A DNA stretch of 64,000 nt from Fratercula arctica. Lineage: Eukaryota > Chordata > Aves > Charadriiformes > Alcidae. The DNA lies in the NCBI GenBank assembly GCA_947846985.1, contig CANTUZ010000007.1, positions 31,872,355 to 31,936,354 on the forward strand, written 5' to 3'. The notes beneath the pieces were generated by a model that saw nothing but the letters and a program-made list of their open reading frames with translations, had not been told where the DNA came from and did no database searches. Below, in pieces: positions 24,981 to 38,302 of the stretch. A program made the position numbers and the translations under genes. How positions within the stretch are numbered: the stretch's first letter is position 1; every line of letters starts with the position of its first letter.

Positions 24981-27900
24981 CTGGAAACAATTCAAGATAA
25001 ACCAATATAATTTCTGAAGACTGAAAACAGAAGGCTGTAGCGTAAGTAATGCCTATAAATTAGAGGGATGACATGATCCTTCAGAGCAACCCTTTTTATC
25101 AGCACCTGTACATTATTAAAGCTGTAGCATTCAGGATCAATTAAACTTCATATATGGATTGTCCTCTTCAGTATACTGATCTGAAAGAAAGTACCACTTT
25201 GGTGAAATTGCTTGTAAACGTAAAGCAGATTACAGTTAGTTTCAAATGCCTTAGAAAGAAAACATGGAGCGCAGTTTGGTAAAAACAGCAACAACAAAAA
25301 AAGAAGATTCAGAAATTAGGGTTTTAATTATATGATTTTATGCCACTATGGCTGTAAGATATCAATGTGCATTAGTCGTTCCCTACTATGGTATCAGTAG
25401 AACATTCATAGCAGACCATTAAAGAAGGAACAGTACAAAACTGACTATAAAGCATCAGCACTTTGGCCTTATCTGAGTGCATTATTATAACAAAACACAG
25501 AAACACACCCTCTGGATTATGAGTTAAATTCTGTCTGATCCATAAAGCCAAAGATTCCTTTTTCTGTATGCCGGTTGACTAAATTTAGTGTGTTTCTTTA
25601 GTACACAAGCAAATTTTTTAAAGTAGTTTGCTACTGTTTTGTTTCTGGGATAATTAAAGAATTTAAATGTGAACAAGAGTTTCTATTTCATTATCAGTTT
25701 CCCCAGGTTGATTAGAGTGACAAAGTATTTTCTGTGGGTTATTTGTATGCTAATACAGTTTTTCATTCAGCATTCTTCCAAAATACATCTTTTTGGCTAC
25801 TAAAATGTTAGGAGAATTTACGAACTAACAGGTATATCAGACAAGTATGCTTCTGGATAACATGATTTTCTGAAAATTGAAGGTGTAGCGTATCTAGAGT
25901 ACTAAGGTTACCCCATGTTATGCTTTTACTCATACTATAAAAGTTAGAGCATAACTAATTGTATGGAAAATATATGTAGTTTCCCTGCCTTCCTAACAGT
26001 TGAAACTACCTTTAACTACAAATGTGTTATTCAACTCCTAATGTCAAATTTACCCTTAGAAGAACAATATTAATTAAGAAAAAAAAAACAATAAATCAAA
26101 CAAAAGGAAGAATCAGTAACACAGAAAGAATGAGAAACATGTAAAGATTATAAATTTAAAAGAAAAAGAAAATAAGAATGTACATAACAAATGAGATCAA
26201 CACAGCAAAACTTGGCAGTAAAGAGAAGAAAGGTCTGAAGTTCTGAAGAGATTTGTAATACCGGTGCCAGATGCCACAGCATGATTGACATCAAAAATAG
26301 AAATTTAGAACAGGAAATACACAAGCCAAACAAAGGAACTTTGCATACTGCTTATTTTATTTCCAAGTTCTTTCCCAAACAAATGTAACCTTTAAACTGT
26401 TTTAACTTTGCAACTTGGATATTTTTCTGTGGAGCAGAAAATTATTGTATACAAGTATACCAGGATAATCTGAAAGAAAAACATATCTATGATGTTTTTG
26501 CCTCTTTAAGACATAAACAGAAAAGAGCTGATATGCATTGCCACAAGAACTCTAAATACTACACCATGTTTGAGTTGGACTAATACTAGAGTATAACTCT
26601 TGGTAAAAAAAAAAAAAAAAAAGCACTGCAATGCAATGCACTGCACAGCAATGATAAATACCAGCTTAATTTTCACAAACGGTTTGAGAAAATGGACTTC
26701 TTATTTGTCTCCTTGGATTTTGCATATATTATCAATACTGAAGGTCTCATCTGCCTGAGTATCCTTCCACCTACCAGCTGCAACAGAGATGGATTTCTAA
26801 TAATCACTTTAATTCTGTAAGTCCATGGCAGGTATTTCTGAACTGCGGTTTGTGTGAGTCCTAGCGATAATGAAAGCGTCTGTTCAACCATGAAGGACTT
26901 CAGAAGTTTTATTTCCCCTTTGCTCATGACTACCCGGTTCCAGCATCAGGTATGTGTTTATTGGATCTACCATAAACACTGTCTTTCCACTGAAAGACAT
27001 ATCGTTGTTTTGATGGTTCAAATGTACACCTTTAAGTCAAAAAGTACAAAACATTCTACTACAGTGGAAAAAAATTGGATTTGGAATGCTGTTAATTGAC
27101 AGATTAATTTAATCTGTAGTTTAAAAAATTCTGGTTTAACAATTGTTTTTGAAACAAAGGCATATTCCTTTCAAAGTTACAGAAAATCAGGACTGTCCAT
27201 CATAAACACAAGAAAAATCTTGCATATTACTGGGATCAGGCACAGAGCCCAACATTTTAAGTCATCATGCAGCATGAATTTATGAAAGCACGCCAAAGAC
27301 ATCCATCTGGCTCCAATTTTAATCACAGTTAAAGATCTATCGTTCATTCTAATTTTATTATAAAATGATGTCACCTATCAGGGAGATAAAGACAGAGTAT
27401 TACTAATCTGAACATGGAATCCTACTCTTCAGTGTTACAGCCAAGTTACTAAAAATACCCTACATATAAATTTCCCTACTCTGAAAAGGTAGTGTATTCA
27501 TATATACACAAGATCCTGCCCAAATTGACATTTTGCCATTTTTTACTGTAAATCCAGCTGTATTTAGCACAATACAAGAACAGGACAGAAGTTCTGTTTA
27601 CTTGATAAACATAAGCTAAGATTTCTTTCATATTATTAGAATGACAAAAACAGAACAACACTTGGAAAGTTGGATGTTCTTTGTTGGGAAAGTCTAGCTA
27701 CAGTGAATTATCACTGCAGCTTGACATAATTTGAAGTATCCTTGTAGCTGTCCTATTTTCACACTTGAATTCTACCCTCTCAGCTCTTGAAACAGCAGGT
27801 GAAGTCACTTAACTGTCACTCATTAGGTGTTCTTAGGCAAAAGGTTAAGTTGCAACCTTAACCCAGGTAAGTTATGTAAACTGTGCCATAGATATCTCAC

Positions 27901-29383
27901 ATATAATAAGAAAACCTCAGCAAATGTTCATTGACAGAAGAAAATGATTGTACATCTTAACTATCAAAATCTGTTTTGGCATCTGGGGCTGTTAGTTGCC
28001 CTCTCTGCTAACATTTATAGTGGTAAGAACACCTCAGTCTGAGAACAGGGAAGAGAAAGCTGCACCATCTCTAAGTACTAACAATTGAAAGAAGCCTGGG
28101 AAACTACATTTAATAACATCCATGGTATCAAATCCTGCACCAGAGTGACCAGTTCTATGGCAGACCAACAGAACCAGTGCCTGGAGTGCTTAAAGATTTT
28201 TCTTTCTTTTTCCCCAGCTGGGTTCCATTTCAGCTGTTATCGGACCTTCCACTATAACTGCCTTTGGTATTATCTCCAGTGAACTGCAGCATGTTTTTAT
28301 TACCTGTGTTCTTCACAGACACATTTTTATTTACTACTGTGAGCTTGTGAGAGGTTCTGCCTTTCCTAGGTATCAAACACGAAAAAATTTAGGAACCTTT
28401 TTTAAAAAAATGAGAGAAAGGAAAAAAACCTTCGTCTCAGAGTAGGTGAATGAAGTACTCATTGATGGCATTTAATATAGAATGCAATGATCAGAAGGAG
28501 AAGTCATGGCTTTCTCTGAGGCTCAGAAATACTGCCATTTTCAAAATCAGATATAATAACAGATTTAAAATAAATATTTTATTTTAAGTCTGTAAACTAC
28601 AAAAATGACTTACTACCTTGAAAATGAAAACCACTGCAAATATATGGAGAATACACTGCTGTACTTCATTAGTATTCTTCTAAAATTCACCAAACACCAA
28701 GCAAATCAGATTTAACAGATAAGCCACAAAAATTTAATCAATTAATTTTCAGCAATACCTTTTACATAGATGCATATACTCATATACAAGCACATATATG
28801 TTTGCATACCTGTACACCCATATGGATTTACATACACATGAAATTTCTATATAAACCCAGAGTTTATTATTTTTAATAGCATTTTATATATTCAAGCAGT
28901 CTCCATTCTAAGATTTTGAAATATATTTCTAGTATTAACAATGCATTGTAGGATACTACTCACGTAATTGTATCCATTTAATATAGCACTGGATTTTGGA
29001 GGGCCTTATATCTTATAGATATTTTATACCACAAGTAAGTCTTTTCAGGCCCTCCATTGGTTTAACAGTCCAGAACACTGCAACTAAAATAATCTCCAAG
29101 AGCCTGTGAATGAAATTGAATAAAATCTAGATACTAGCTATCCAAATAAGTTTAGTCTCATTCAAAATTTTAAGTGTGCACTGCAGAATAAATAACTTAG
29201 TCCTGATCCTGAATGTTAGCTTGTAATTATACTAGTTATTCCTTCACATAAACCTTTGTCTACTATTCACAGCCAACAGGTCATGGTCTAACAAAGAATG
29301 ACATATATTTGGGGGTGTTGCAGTATTAATAGCACAATTTGTAAATTCAGTCAATTTAGAAATGTTAAAGAAATCAAGCCTAC
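24981..29383 (-). other. intron, 4,403 nt
   Basis: Donor GTAGGC, acceptor TTGTTTCCAG. It is AT-rich with a poly-A tract at 26.6 kb. I saw no mobile element or exon. Confidence 0.85.
26605..26622 (+). repeat. poly-A tract (18)
   Basis: A homopolymer followed by a short GCACTGCAATGCAATGCACT self-similar stretch. Confidence 0.88.
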
Positions 29384-29589
29384 CGTGAGTGGGTGTTTTT
29401 TCTCTTCTCCTCACTCCTGTAGCTCTGCTTCTCTCATACTCAGAGCCCACAGGGTAGCCTTCACCTTCAATTAAGGTGTAGTATTTCCCACTTTCATGCT
29501 CCAGAAAATAGCTTGGAGACTCAGAGCCTTTCATTCCAGGTTTTCCAAATTTGCTAATGTCATCACAAGACATTATTCCAATTTCATCC
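29384..29589 (-). CDS. CNKSR2: CNKSR2-like exon, CNK2/3-specific linker (KGSESP, EKTPTHG)
   Basis: This 206-nt exon completes the split Arg, encodes 68 full codons and leaves one base. It starts DEIGIMSCDDISKFGKPG, continues MKGSESPSYFLEHESGKYYT and ends RRREKTPTHG with a split Gly. KGSESP, the following E-rich turn, a YE(K/R)xR stretch and RRE.TPT.G are CNKSR2 landmarks. The acceptor is CTCTTTTTAG and the donor GTAGGC. The phase fits both neighbours (AG plus G gives Arg; G plus GA gives Gly). The intron to the previous exon is only 590 nt, the shortest seen here. RRREKTP is a basic stretch next to a Thr-Pro and could be a phosphosite; that is inference. About half of the residues differ from human CNKSR2. 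Confidence 0.9.
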
Positions 29590-30179
29590 CTAAAAAGAGT
29601 AAACCAGAACATTATGGAGAAATCAGCCACTTGATGATAAAGCGTATATCTGTCTCTCCCAAACACTACAAATGAAAAGTCCTGTAATTGAAAAGCTATA
29701 CGTGTAAACTTTCTTAAATTGATTCAATTCAACAAATGTAAATTAATGTAATCATCATTAGGTTCCATTTTAACTGTAAGACAAACACAGTTATTCATGA
29801 GTTTTCTAGTATTTGAAAGGGAGCCTAAGGAATGGTATAACATGAGAAGGCAAGGGTTTCCCTTGCAGAAATGCCTGCTTTGGAATAAGATACAAGCAGT
29901 CACATAAAAGTAAATAAAACTAAATGATTAAAGACTTCTTTAAATGCTTTCTTGGTTTAGGAGTAAACCCAAGTTTTGCTCATCCGTTATCTATTTAAGT
30001 GAAAGTTAAGTGTCTCAAAATAACGATATGCTGCTTAATGTATTTCTAGCTCTTAATTTTTCTAAATATTTAGTTTGATTGTGGGGCTTTTTGTTTGTTT
30101 ATTTGGTTTTATTAATCTAGTGAAATTAAAGTGTAAAGTTCTATTTTTCAAAACCTCAAAGTCATTAAGACGTAAATAC
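29590..30179 (-). other. intron, 590 nt
   Basis: A short intron between two linker exons, with donor GTATTT and acceptor CTCTTTTTAG. It has no repeat or exon that I can recognise. Confidence 0.88.
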
Positions 30180-30313
30180 CTGGGGCCGTAAAGTCCTGAC
30201 ATAGGAGACAGAATGAAAACATCCTGGAGTGCAGAGTTCTCCATTTTTGAGGATATGCCCATTGTACTTGTTGGTGTTGTGGAGCTGCTTGTTGGACTGG
30301 TTGGAATTACAGG
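30180..30313 (-). CDS. CNKSR2: CNKSR2-like exon, Ser/Thr/Pro-rich linker (PVIPTSPTSS...SALQD)
   Basis: This 134-nt exon enters in phase 0 and leaves in phase 2. It reads PVIPTSPTSSSTTPTSTMG, then ISSKMENSALQDVFILSP and MSGLYGP plus a split Arg codon. The pattern PxIPxSPTSS...K...SALQD...Y.PR follows CNKSR2, but only about half the residues match. CNKSR2 and CNKSR3 have a short proline run after SALQD that is absent here (FILSPMSG). The acceptor is CCCCCACAG preceded by an unbroken T17 tract in the transcript sense; the donor is CCCCAG before GTATTT. The segment is probably disordered and belongs to the region specific to CNK2/CNK3. The low similarity argues for a paralog or relaxed constraint. 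Confidence 0.88.
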
Positions 30314-30322
30314 CTGTGGGGG

Positions 30323-30339
30323 AAAAAAAAAAAAAAAAA
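30323..30339 (-). promoter_or_regulatory. T17 polypyrimidine tract of the acceptor for the 30313 exon
   Basis: On the minus strand this is an unbroken T17 followed by CCCCCACAG, so the homopolymer is the polypyrimidine tract of a well-supported exon. Confidence 0.8.
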
Positions 30340-32639
30340 GAAAAGAAAAAAAGCACATGAATAACTCAGTGTTTTCTGTGCTACAAGTAATAACAAAGTC
30401 AATGTACATAATTTTAGGAATCTTTAGGAATCCAAAAAACCTCTTTTTGGATTAGCCATTTTTTAGAATTACTGAAGTTTCTTCCAAAAGGTGTCTACTG
30501 AAACACCGCTTTACTGAAGAATACAAGACTAGCTGTGAAATAAATTGATAAAAGACCAGTGGTGAAATTAATTTAAAAGCCATCTCATGGAAAAATCTGA
30601 GACTCAGAATCAAAATATGATTTTTAACCAGTGCAGAAAATGAAGTATATGGGGAGGAAGGACATACACTGTTAAATGCCATTAATACAAAACTTAATTG
30701 CAGAACTCCAGAATACTCTCACTAAATGAAAGTGTTCATAACCATAATGTTTGTTTCAGTAGAGATTTACTGTTAACAAGGACACAATAGCTAGACCTTT
30801 TAAGAAAACAGAATTCATAGTCATCTATTGTTTCTTTTTTTTTTTTTTTTTTACTCAAACCATAGCTGTGATGATTGTACTATAGTGATACAAATATAGG
30901 TTCTATGGTGACTAGCAGTGAAATATAAATTAACCTAAGCAATAAATATGAGCATCATAAGTATTAAAGTATTAATAAGGTCTGGGGGGGGTCTTTTTCT
31001 TTTTAATTTTTAAATGAGGTTAAACACATTTTTTTTCACTCAAATGCCATAGGGAAGCTCAAGTCAATAGCTATTAAGGATTACAATCAAATATTCTGTG
31101 CGGGACAGAAAGATATATACACAAAGAATATTTTTCAACCAAGGTATAGTCTGTGTTTATATTCAAGAATTAAAAAATATTTTCGTTTAGTATTCTTGTT
31201 TAGATTATTTATATGAAAATTTCCCATTCAAATACAAAATTGTGCTTAAATAGATACAACTAGTTTACTACAGGTGGAAGGGAAACACAGCTACCTAGAA
31301 ATTGGATGAAACCTAAGAAGACCAATTATAATCTTTTTCTAAATACAATGTTTTCTACCTTCTAGATGTAAACATTGAATTTTTTTTTTTTAAATGTGAT
31401 TCAACAAGTAAAAGCAATCCTAAATACTAAAAAAGGATGTTTTTTTCAGGAGAGTATCAGTCTGCATAAGGATCCAAATTATACTGCTCTTCTTTGCTTA
31501 TTGTTAAGCTTCTTATACTTCGACCAAATGTTTTCAGGTTTTGTTTGTATTATCAATAAAAATAGATGAGAAGCGACTGCCAAAGACAAGAATCATTCAC
31601 TACTTACTTTTTCATATCATGGGAAATTAGTGCCTACCATCTTATACGCAGTATCCACAACTACATTTAGAATACTACCATTATTTATGCAGTTTTGATG
31701 TGGCAGTGTTAGTAAAGAAACTAAATACAAGATATTCTAGTAATCTCCCAACTTACCTGCAGCTGGATACAGTTTCTCACAGGTCAAAACATAAATTATT
31801 ACCATCACAGAAAGACAAGCAGAAACTCCATTTCAGAATCAGAAAAGAAATTACCAAGTCTCTTGTGAATAATTTATTTTCAATGGGTTTACATTCAGCA
31901 GTTTTTAAGGTTACAGGTTAGTCAACGAAGTTCACAATAGAAAAAAAAAGGATGGGGAGAGATAATATGACTGTTCCCAAATATGTCCCCAAAGAGGGTG
32001 ATAGCCATGTTATTCCTGATAGATTTTTGAAAATCTAACCTTACAGCAATGTAATCTTTTTTGCTTCAATTTAATTCAATTTTTGTCCTAACCGTCCCTG
32101 AAAGTGAGAACTTTCCTTTTCATTCTTCAACTTTTTATTTATTTTTGCATTCTGAATATTATCTCTTTCCCCTTATTTTGGCTACAAAACAAGAATAAAA
32201 CCTGCTTCTTCCCTTATAGGGCTTGTTTTCTAAAACACTAATAAATTGTAGTGTGCTCTGTACTTTCTCCAACTGATTAGACTAAGTGTACCCAGTGTAT
32301 ACTAGGTGTACCCAGTACCCAGCTGAGATTGTACTAATGTTGAATAAAGCACAATAATTATTTCACTTATCTTGTCTTTTATATTCTCATTTATGTCTCT
32401 CAGTCAAGTATTTGTGTTCCTTCCAACATGACATTCTGGTTTTTGTTTACTGTAATTTCCACATTATTTGGAATTATTGCCACAGTACTCAACTACTACA
32501 TTCTTTAAAACTTCATTTGATTATTTCAAAGTAGTGTACTTTGCACTTGCTCTTCTTTCATTTCATTACATTTTTAGAGCTTTTTTCTAGTTTTCTAAAC
32601 TAATTTTTAATTACCAGCCAAAATTCCATTGCATTTTCA

Positions 32640-33130
32640 GGCCCTCTTGGTTTAGTACTGTATGCAAATTTAGTACACAGATCCTTCAGATTGTCAGGAA
32701 AACATGGAACACAACCACATGTATCACCTATCTGTTGAATGCTAAATGATACGCCCTTTGATTAACAACTATTTGTTAGGCAAGGTTATCCAGTCATTTT
32801 CTACCCATTCAATCTCAATTTCACCTCGTCCTTAATTCTCTATGCCATACTTGTGGGAATGTAATGAGAAAAGGTATTAATATCAGATATACAGCTTTTC
32901 TCCTATCTACCAGGTCAGTCAACTGCTCACATAAGAGCATTAAATCTGTTTAACGATTTCTTCATAATAAATTCATGTTGTTTTTACTCATCTGTTATCT
33001 TCCAAGTGCTCGCAAACTGTTTGTGCATATTGACTGACTTATTCCCTAGCTGTTGCATTTCTTTCTGAAGACAAACATTATGCTTGTTTTTCTAACCTTA
33101 TTGTAATTAATCCATCTCTCACAATTTCAC
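32640..33130 (-). mobile_element. ancient CR1-like LINE relic, reverse-transcriptase region
   Basis: The plus strand carries the reverse of a CR1 RT segment in the expected order: ATGCAAATTTAGTACACAGA, a CATTTTCTACCCATTC block, TACCAGGTCAGTCAAC, TTCATAATAAATTCATGTTG and CCAAGTGCTCGCAAACTG. Each piece is a degraded form of a phrase common in antisense CR1 copies in bird and reptile genomes. There is no surviving ORF. The match is from memory of CR1 sequences. Confidence 0.6.
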
Positions 33131-33614
33131 AATAAATACGTTTGAAAAATAATGGTCAAAGAGTGCCCCCCTCCCAATACCAGCTCTTCTTGCCTTTTCA
33201 ACTGGCATACTATAAGAGCTCATCCACTAAGTTTACAGAAATGCATGCTCTTGAAGTTCACTTTCCCTATATAAGGGTTGTACGTTTTTTATGAAAATGC
33301 ACTCCTTCATGACTGCTCTGAGATAAGCTGTCTCCTGCTTTCTCCCTCTCAGCTTTACTTACGTTCTCTACCTGTCTTCAGTGCTTTCCAAGAATTTGCC
33401 AGCCATTATGTCTTTGTAAGGTCTGTTTCCATCCCTTTCCCAAAGGATGCACCCAACCCAACTAAACCATAATAGGTGATTCTGCTAGTTGCTCACAAGA
33501 AACCTTCTTCACTCATCTGGCCTGGGAGTCTTTAATGAAGGGAAGAGATCACCCGCTTTCTCCTCCTATCATCACTCAGATAATTCCAGCAAATACAATT
33601 CTTCGGTGATCTGA

Positions 33615-33659
33615 AGCTCAGAGTGAAGGTAGCAAAGATGTAGATCTTCACTCTGAGCT
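33615..33659. repeat. 14-bp perfect inverted repeat, 17-base loop
   Basis: AGCTCAGAGTGAAG (33615-33628) is the exact reverse complement of CTTCACTCTGAGCT (33646-33659). Confidence 0.85.
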
Positions 33660-36202
33660 CCAGATATGCCTGTGATATCATACATGGAATTTCAGTGGTT
33701 TTAGGTATCTGCAAAATAGCACAGGGGTCTTTTAATATTATTAAAAAGTTAGTTTCATAAGAATATTTAATATAATATTTTAATATTAGTCAAATCCAAA
33801 AAGGTAATTTTAATAAATAGTAAATATCATACTAACCAGGTCTATCAATTAAATGGACATAGTTAATTATTTAAGTCTTATATCCCAATTCCAATACAAT
33901 TACTTAAAGTGATTATAGTGACTGTGTCCATGTACAAATGAATGTTTGCTGAAGTGTGTGCAAATACATGCACAGGTGAAAAAAAATCCCAAGGAAAATA
34001 CATTAGTTTATAGAGGACTTCTGAAAAGTGACACTTTAGGTATCTGCTGTATATTGTTCAAAGTTTTTAATGAGAACAGATAATTATCAGTAAAATGATT
34101 AAGCAATGATGAAATACCAGAATAAAAATGAAAGACAAATGGTAAACTCAACACCCATCAGAAATACGCAATTGTTTGCCAAACAGAAAAATTCAAACTG
34201 TTTCAGAAAGAAAATACATTGTTGTGATTCTGATTGTGTTTTGCAAGTATTGGGGATAATTAAACTGTATCTATTTAAAAAGTGCTGTTCAAAACAACAA
34301 ACATATGACCACAGTGCATCCTGCAAAAAACAGCAGGACAGGATGCAGGAAGCTGGTAAAGCCCAGTGGTGCAGCAACAAGAGGCTTGAACATGGACATC
34401 CCTTACCTTGTGAGGGGGTATGAAGATTAAGGATGGGGTACTGAGTCTCTGCTTTGTCCCTTGAAGGAATAAACTCAATCCCCAGAATTCCCCTGATGGG
34501 TGAATTCACAGAAAACACACAGGCGTCACTCTTCTACATGGATTGCCTGTGGTAAGGGAAAATGGGGCTTTGTAACTGCGGATCACCCTATAAATTCCTA
34601 CAGTGTGTATTTTTTGTCAGAATAGGTTCATTCATGCCAGTGATATAGATGACTAATTGCTTATTGGACAAGCTGCTATTCAGACAAATGAAACATTCAA
34701 CAATACAAACACTACTCACAATAAGAAACAGAACTCTCAATATGGTTGAGTATTTCTTGTGTACTGGTGAATTGCTATAGCTGTGCTGTAAAACAGAAGG
34801 TATGTTCACAGTGTTTTCAAGTCTTGTGGATTTTTACTTTTTTGAAACTTGATATATATACCTTTTTTGACGTGTAAATAATAATTTTTGTCCTCAGAGC
34901 AAGAGAATACAATGAAATACATATGAATATGACAGAAGTCAATAAAAGCATGAGTGGCACTAAGATGAAAAGGAAATGACTGTTCACCACCTCCTCTGAT
35001 ACAAGACATTTAAGAGAACGCATCTTTCTCACTTGCTGCATTTTCTTTGTCTGAGGTGTCACAAGTCGTCTTCCCTTGCCCAAGATATTTCTCACTGAGA
35101 CAGTAAAGTAAATGGGCAGGAAATAATTTCAGAGTTCATCTGAGCAATTCTGTCAGGGTACAGTACCCAAACCATGAACTCTGAACTAACCTGAGTGGTA
35201 TACACCAATGTGTCGTATTCCTTTTTTCCCCCTCTACAAGCATCTGTTCTTATAATGCTATAGGATTTTTCTGTTGTACAAAGCAACATGTCTCCAAATT
35301 CATGGTTTTCAAAATCTGAAATAAGCTACTTAGCTAGAATTATTCTGAAGATACTTATGAAGTTGCAGAGCATAACGTATATTTTCTGATAGATAAAAAT
35401 TATTATAAAATTGTCACTGTTGACGTAAGCTTTACTACTCATATCACCAACTGACAGATTCTACATCTCAAGCGGAATAATAAAAAGTTTAATGTTCTGA
35501 ATCAAGTAGTTGTAACAGGAAGGATTTTTACAATTAGAAAATTTCTGCAAATAAAAAGAAAAAAATACAATGTCGTATTTTATTTGAATGGAGTTGCTGG
35601 TGTGGCTCACTTCTATTAAAAAAACAGAGCACTATTTGCCATTGCAGATGAAAGAACCATTTTATATTGAGTGGGAAGATAATCACAGAGTTTAAAAATG
35701 AAAATAGTCTTCTAATATCATATAATGCCAACTAGAGACAAAATGAGAAAATGGTATGACTGACATGTTGTCTCACAAAGGTAACTGTAGCATAGAACTT
35801 TGGCATATGTTAACACTCTGCTCTTGTTAATTAAGCATCAAGGGAAACTATATACAGCAAAAGAATACTACAACAAGGCCAAGAAATAAATTTTATAAGG
35901 ATTCACAGATGCTGTATCATTAATAATTAATAAATTAACTATGTGGTAAAATTTTAAACATAATTAGTATGGAAAAAATTATTAGTAACACCTATAAGTG
36001 CCTTAAGTAATAACAGAAAACATGAAAAAATTTATTTTAAAAATTAATGCTGTGCACCAACCTGAGTTCACAAACATTATTTCTGGCCTCTGAATTTCAA
36101 GTTCTTAAATCCTACTTCCTTTGTTCCTTCCCCAATTATGTACTGCTTTTGTTTTGTTTTTTTACCAACACTAAGTCAAGATGGAAGAATTGCTCTGCAC
36201 AT

Positions 36203-36288
36203 GTTATTTTTCATGGTGTGTTACATATATGTATCCATGCAGAGCAATATATGTGGATCCGTACATGTAACACGCCATAAAATATAAC
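36203..36288. repeat. 35-bp imperfect inverted repeat (hairpin)
   Basis: Arms 36203-36237 and 36254-36288 pair at 29 of 35 positions across a 16-base loop. The arm core is TTACATATATGTATCCA against its near-complement. The flanks do not continue the pairing. Confidence 0.85.
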
Positions 36289-36399
36289 ACACATCCATGT
36301 ATGGCATCCTTTTTTTGTGACAGTCTAACATTTGCTGCATTGTTTTCGTTTTAATCTATTTTAACTGAGATCTTTTTCTACATATTGTTGCTTAAGTGG

Positions 36400-36880
36400 C
36401 GATTCCATATCCTACATTCATGCAGCTGCTTACTTTTGTCTAAGTATAAAACCTTCTGTTTACACTGAACATATACTGATTATTTTTGAAAGTTTGTCAA
36501 TAGTCTTTGATAGCCTCTGTTCTGTGAGAGCCAATTTAATCCATTAGTGGTATAAAACTCCAGAAAAACAAATAAACAACACCAGAAGCCTTCCTACCAA
36601 TTCAACAAATTAAATGGATCTAGAGAGTCTAAAAAATGCCAAAGTCAAACAAAGGCAAAGACATTCTGCAGCCAAGAACGGGGAGAGGGAAGTGAGATCA
36701 CTGCTTTCCAGCAGCATCAAGCTGTTATGTCAGCTGCCCAGGAAACACAAGCTTTAGTATCATCTTGAAATTTAGTCATGCTCGTTCCAAGTCATTAATG
36801 ACAACAATAAATAATACTAGATCCAAGTGAGAACTGTAGGAAACAGGAAAACCCAAAAACTGCATTCTGAAATGTATCCA
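36400..36880 (-). mobile_element. ancient CR1-like LINE relic
   Basis: The pieces TAAAACCTTCTGTTTACACT, GTTTGTCAATAGTCTTTGAT and, after a disturbed stretch, ATCATCTTGAAATTTAGTCA with GTCATTAATGACAACAATAA and GATCCAAGTGAGAACTG match the antisense CR1 order. It is very degraded and may be two fragments. Confidence 0.5.
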
Positions 36881-38302
36881 GGTCCTAATACTTGAGCTTG
36901 CCTCTGTGGCATGAAGACTAAAGAAGACTTAAAGATGATAAAGAAGATGTAAAGATGGTTTTCAACATCTTATTACAAAACCTACTGTTAAGAAGTAACA
37001 CTGGCAATGCTCTTTTTATTTCCTGAAGTCATTTATATTTTTTATTTAAATCCGTCACTGCACTATTCTATGATATACAAGAAACACATCCTAGTGAGGA
37101 TGGCACTTAAAGCCCTCTGACCCTAAGGGCCTCTTGTGTTCTGGGTCTTCAGGAGAGAAACTGTTGATCACAGAAATAGAAACTGTTGATAGTTACACAA
37201 AGATAGCTTGGTGCACTTTCACTTATCTGGCTACCGTGACAAAGGATGGCATGCTTTGTGGAAAAGAAAATACCACGTATAGAGTACACTTTGTTTTCAC
37301 AATGAGAAAACTTCCAGAACCAGTGCTGCTTGTGAACTATGATTCTTTAATGTACTAATATAAAGAGAGAATCTCTAAAGAAGACCTGTTGCAAATGCCA
37401 TTTCCATTTTGCTGCCCCTGGAAGCTTCATATGAAGTTCACAAGTAGATACACAATCATCTTGCAAGAGTGAAGAACGTTATTCCTGCACCCTTATGACA
37501 GAAAAATCTGGAGTTCTGAATCTCCTCTGGGTGTCACAATGCCCCTTTCCTCTCCCCCAGAGGAAGTCACAGAGAAAGGAAAGATAGCACTAAACCCAAG
37601 TGTTAGCACTCCTGAGCTGCAGGGATTACACAAGCTCCTTAAGTGAAGCAGCTGCGTAGGATTTAGGCGCTTTGAGGAATGAAGGATTCACTAAGTGCCA
37701 GGCAGGAAGGAAATTTGCCTAGATAGGCTTGAAGGGTTGGCTTTGTTGTGTTATTATTCAGAAACACATTAATGTATCATGTGATCCAAACAAAACAACT
37801 CTGTGAAGCTTCCACATTATGAAAGTGCATAAACTTATTACAGAATGTTATATAAACATGAATAATTACTGACTCAAAAAACATTCCTTTAATAATGACA
37901 TTTTGAGTTCAGCTTTTCTACCATGAGTCAGTTTCTACTCCATATATGGATGCTGTAGGAAGAACCAGATGTGATGTTCACAATCGATTTTTTTTTCATA
38001 TCAACAGATTTTCAAGGAATAAGTATGCAGAAAATATCAGAGGTTCTATTAGCATTGCTACCAAAAAACTTAAACTTGATAAGATGTGGAACAGAAGCTG
38101 ACTTTTCCTGAAATTTAAATGGTCTGACACACTTGATTCCAAACAAGTAGTTTTGACAGACTGTGAAATAATAGAAACAGGGAAGCAATGTTGCCTCTGC
38201 TGGTCAAAGCAAGCTACTGAACCTTAGGCTGCTTTGATCTTCAGTAATACTATCTGGAAATGTTTTTTCCTTCTATGAATTCCTGTGGCTCCCAACTTCA
38301 CC

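Noticed and set aside
26623..26650. GCACTGCAATGCAATGCACT palindrome-like stretch as regulatory site
   Set aside because: It is a short simple-sequence expansion next to a poly-A run.
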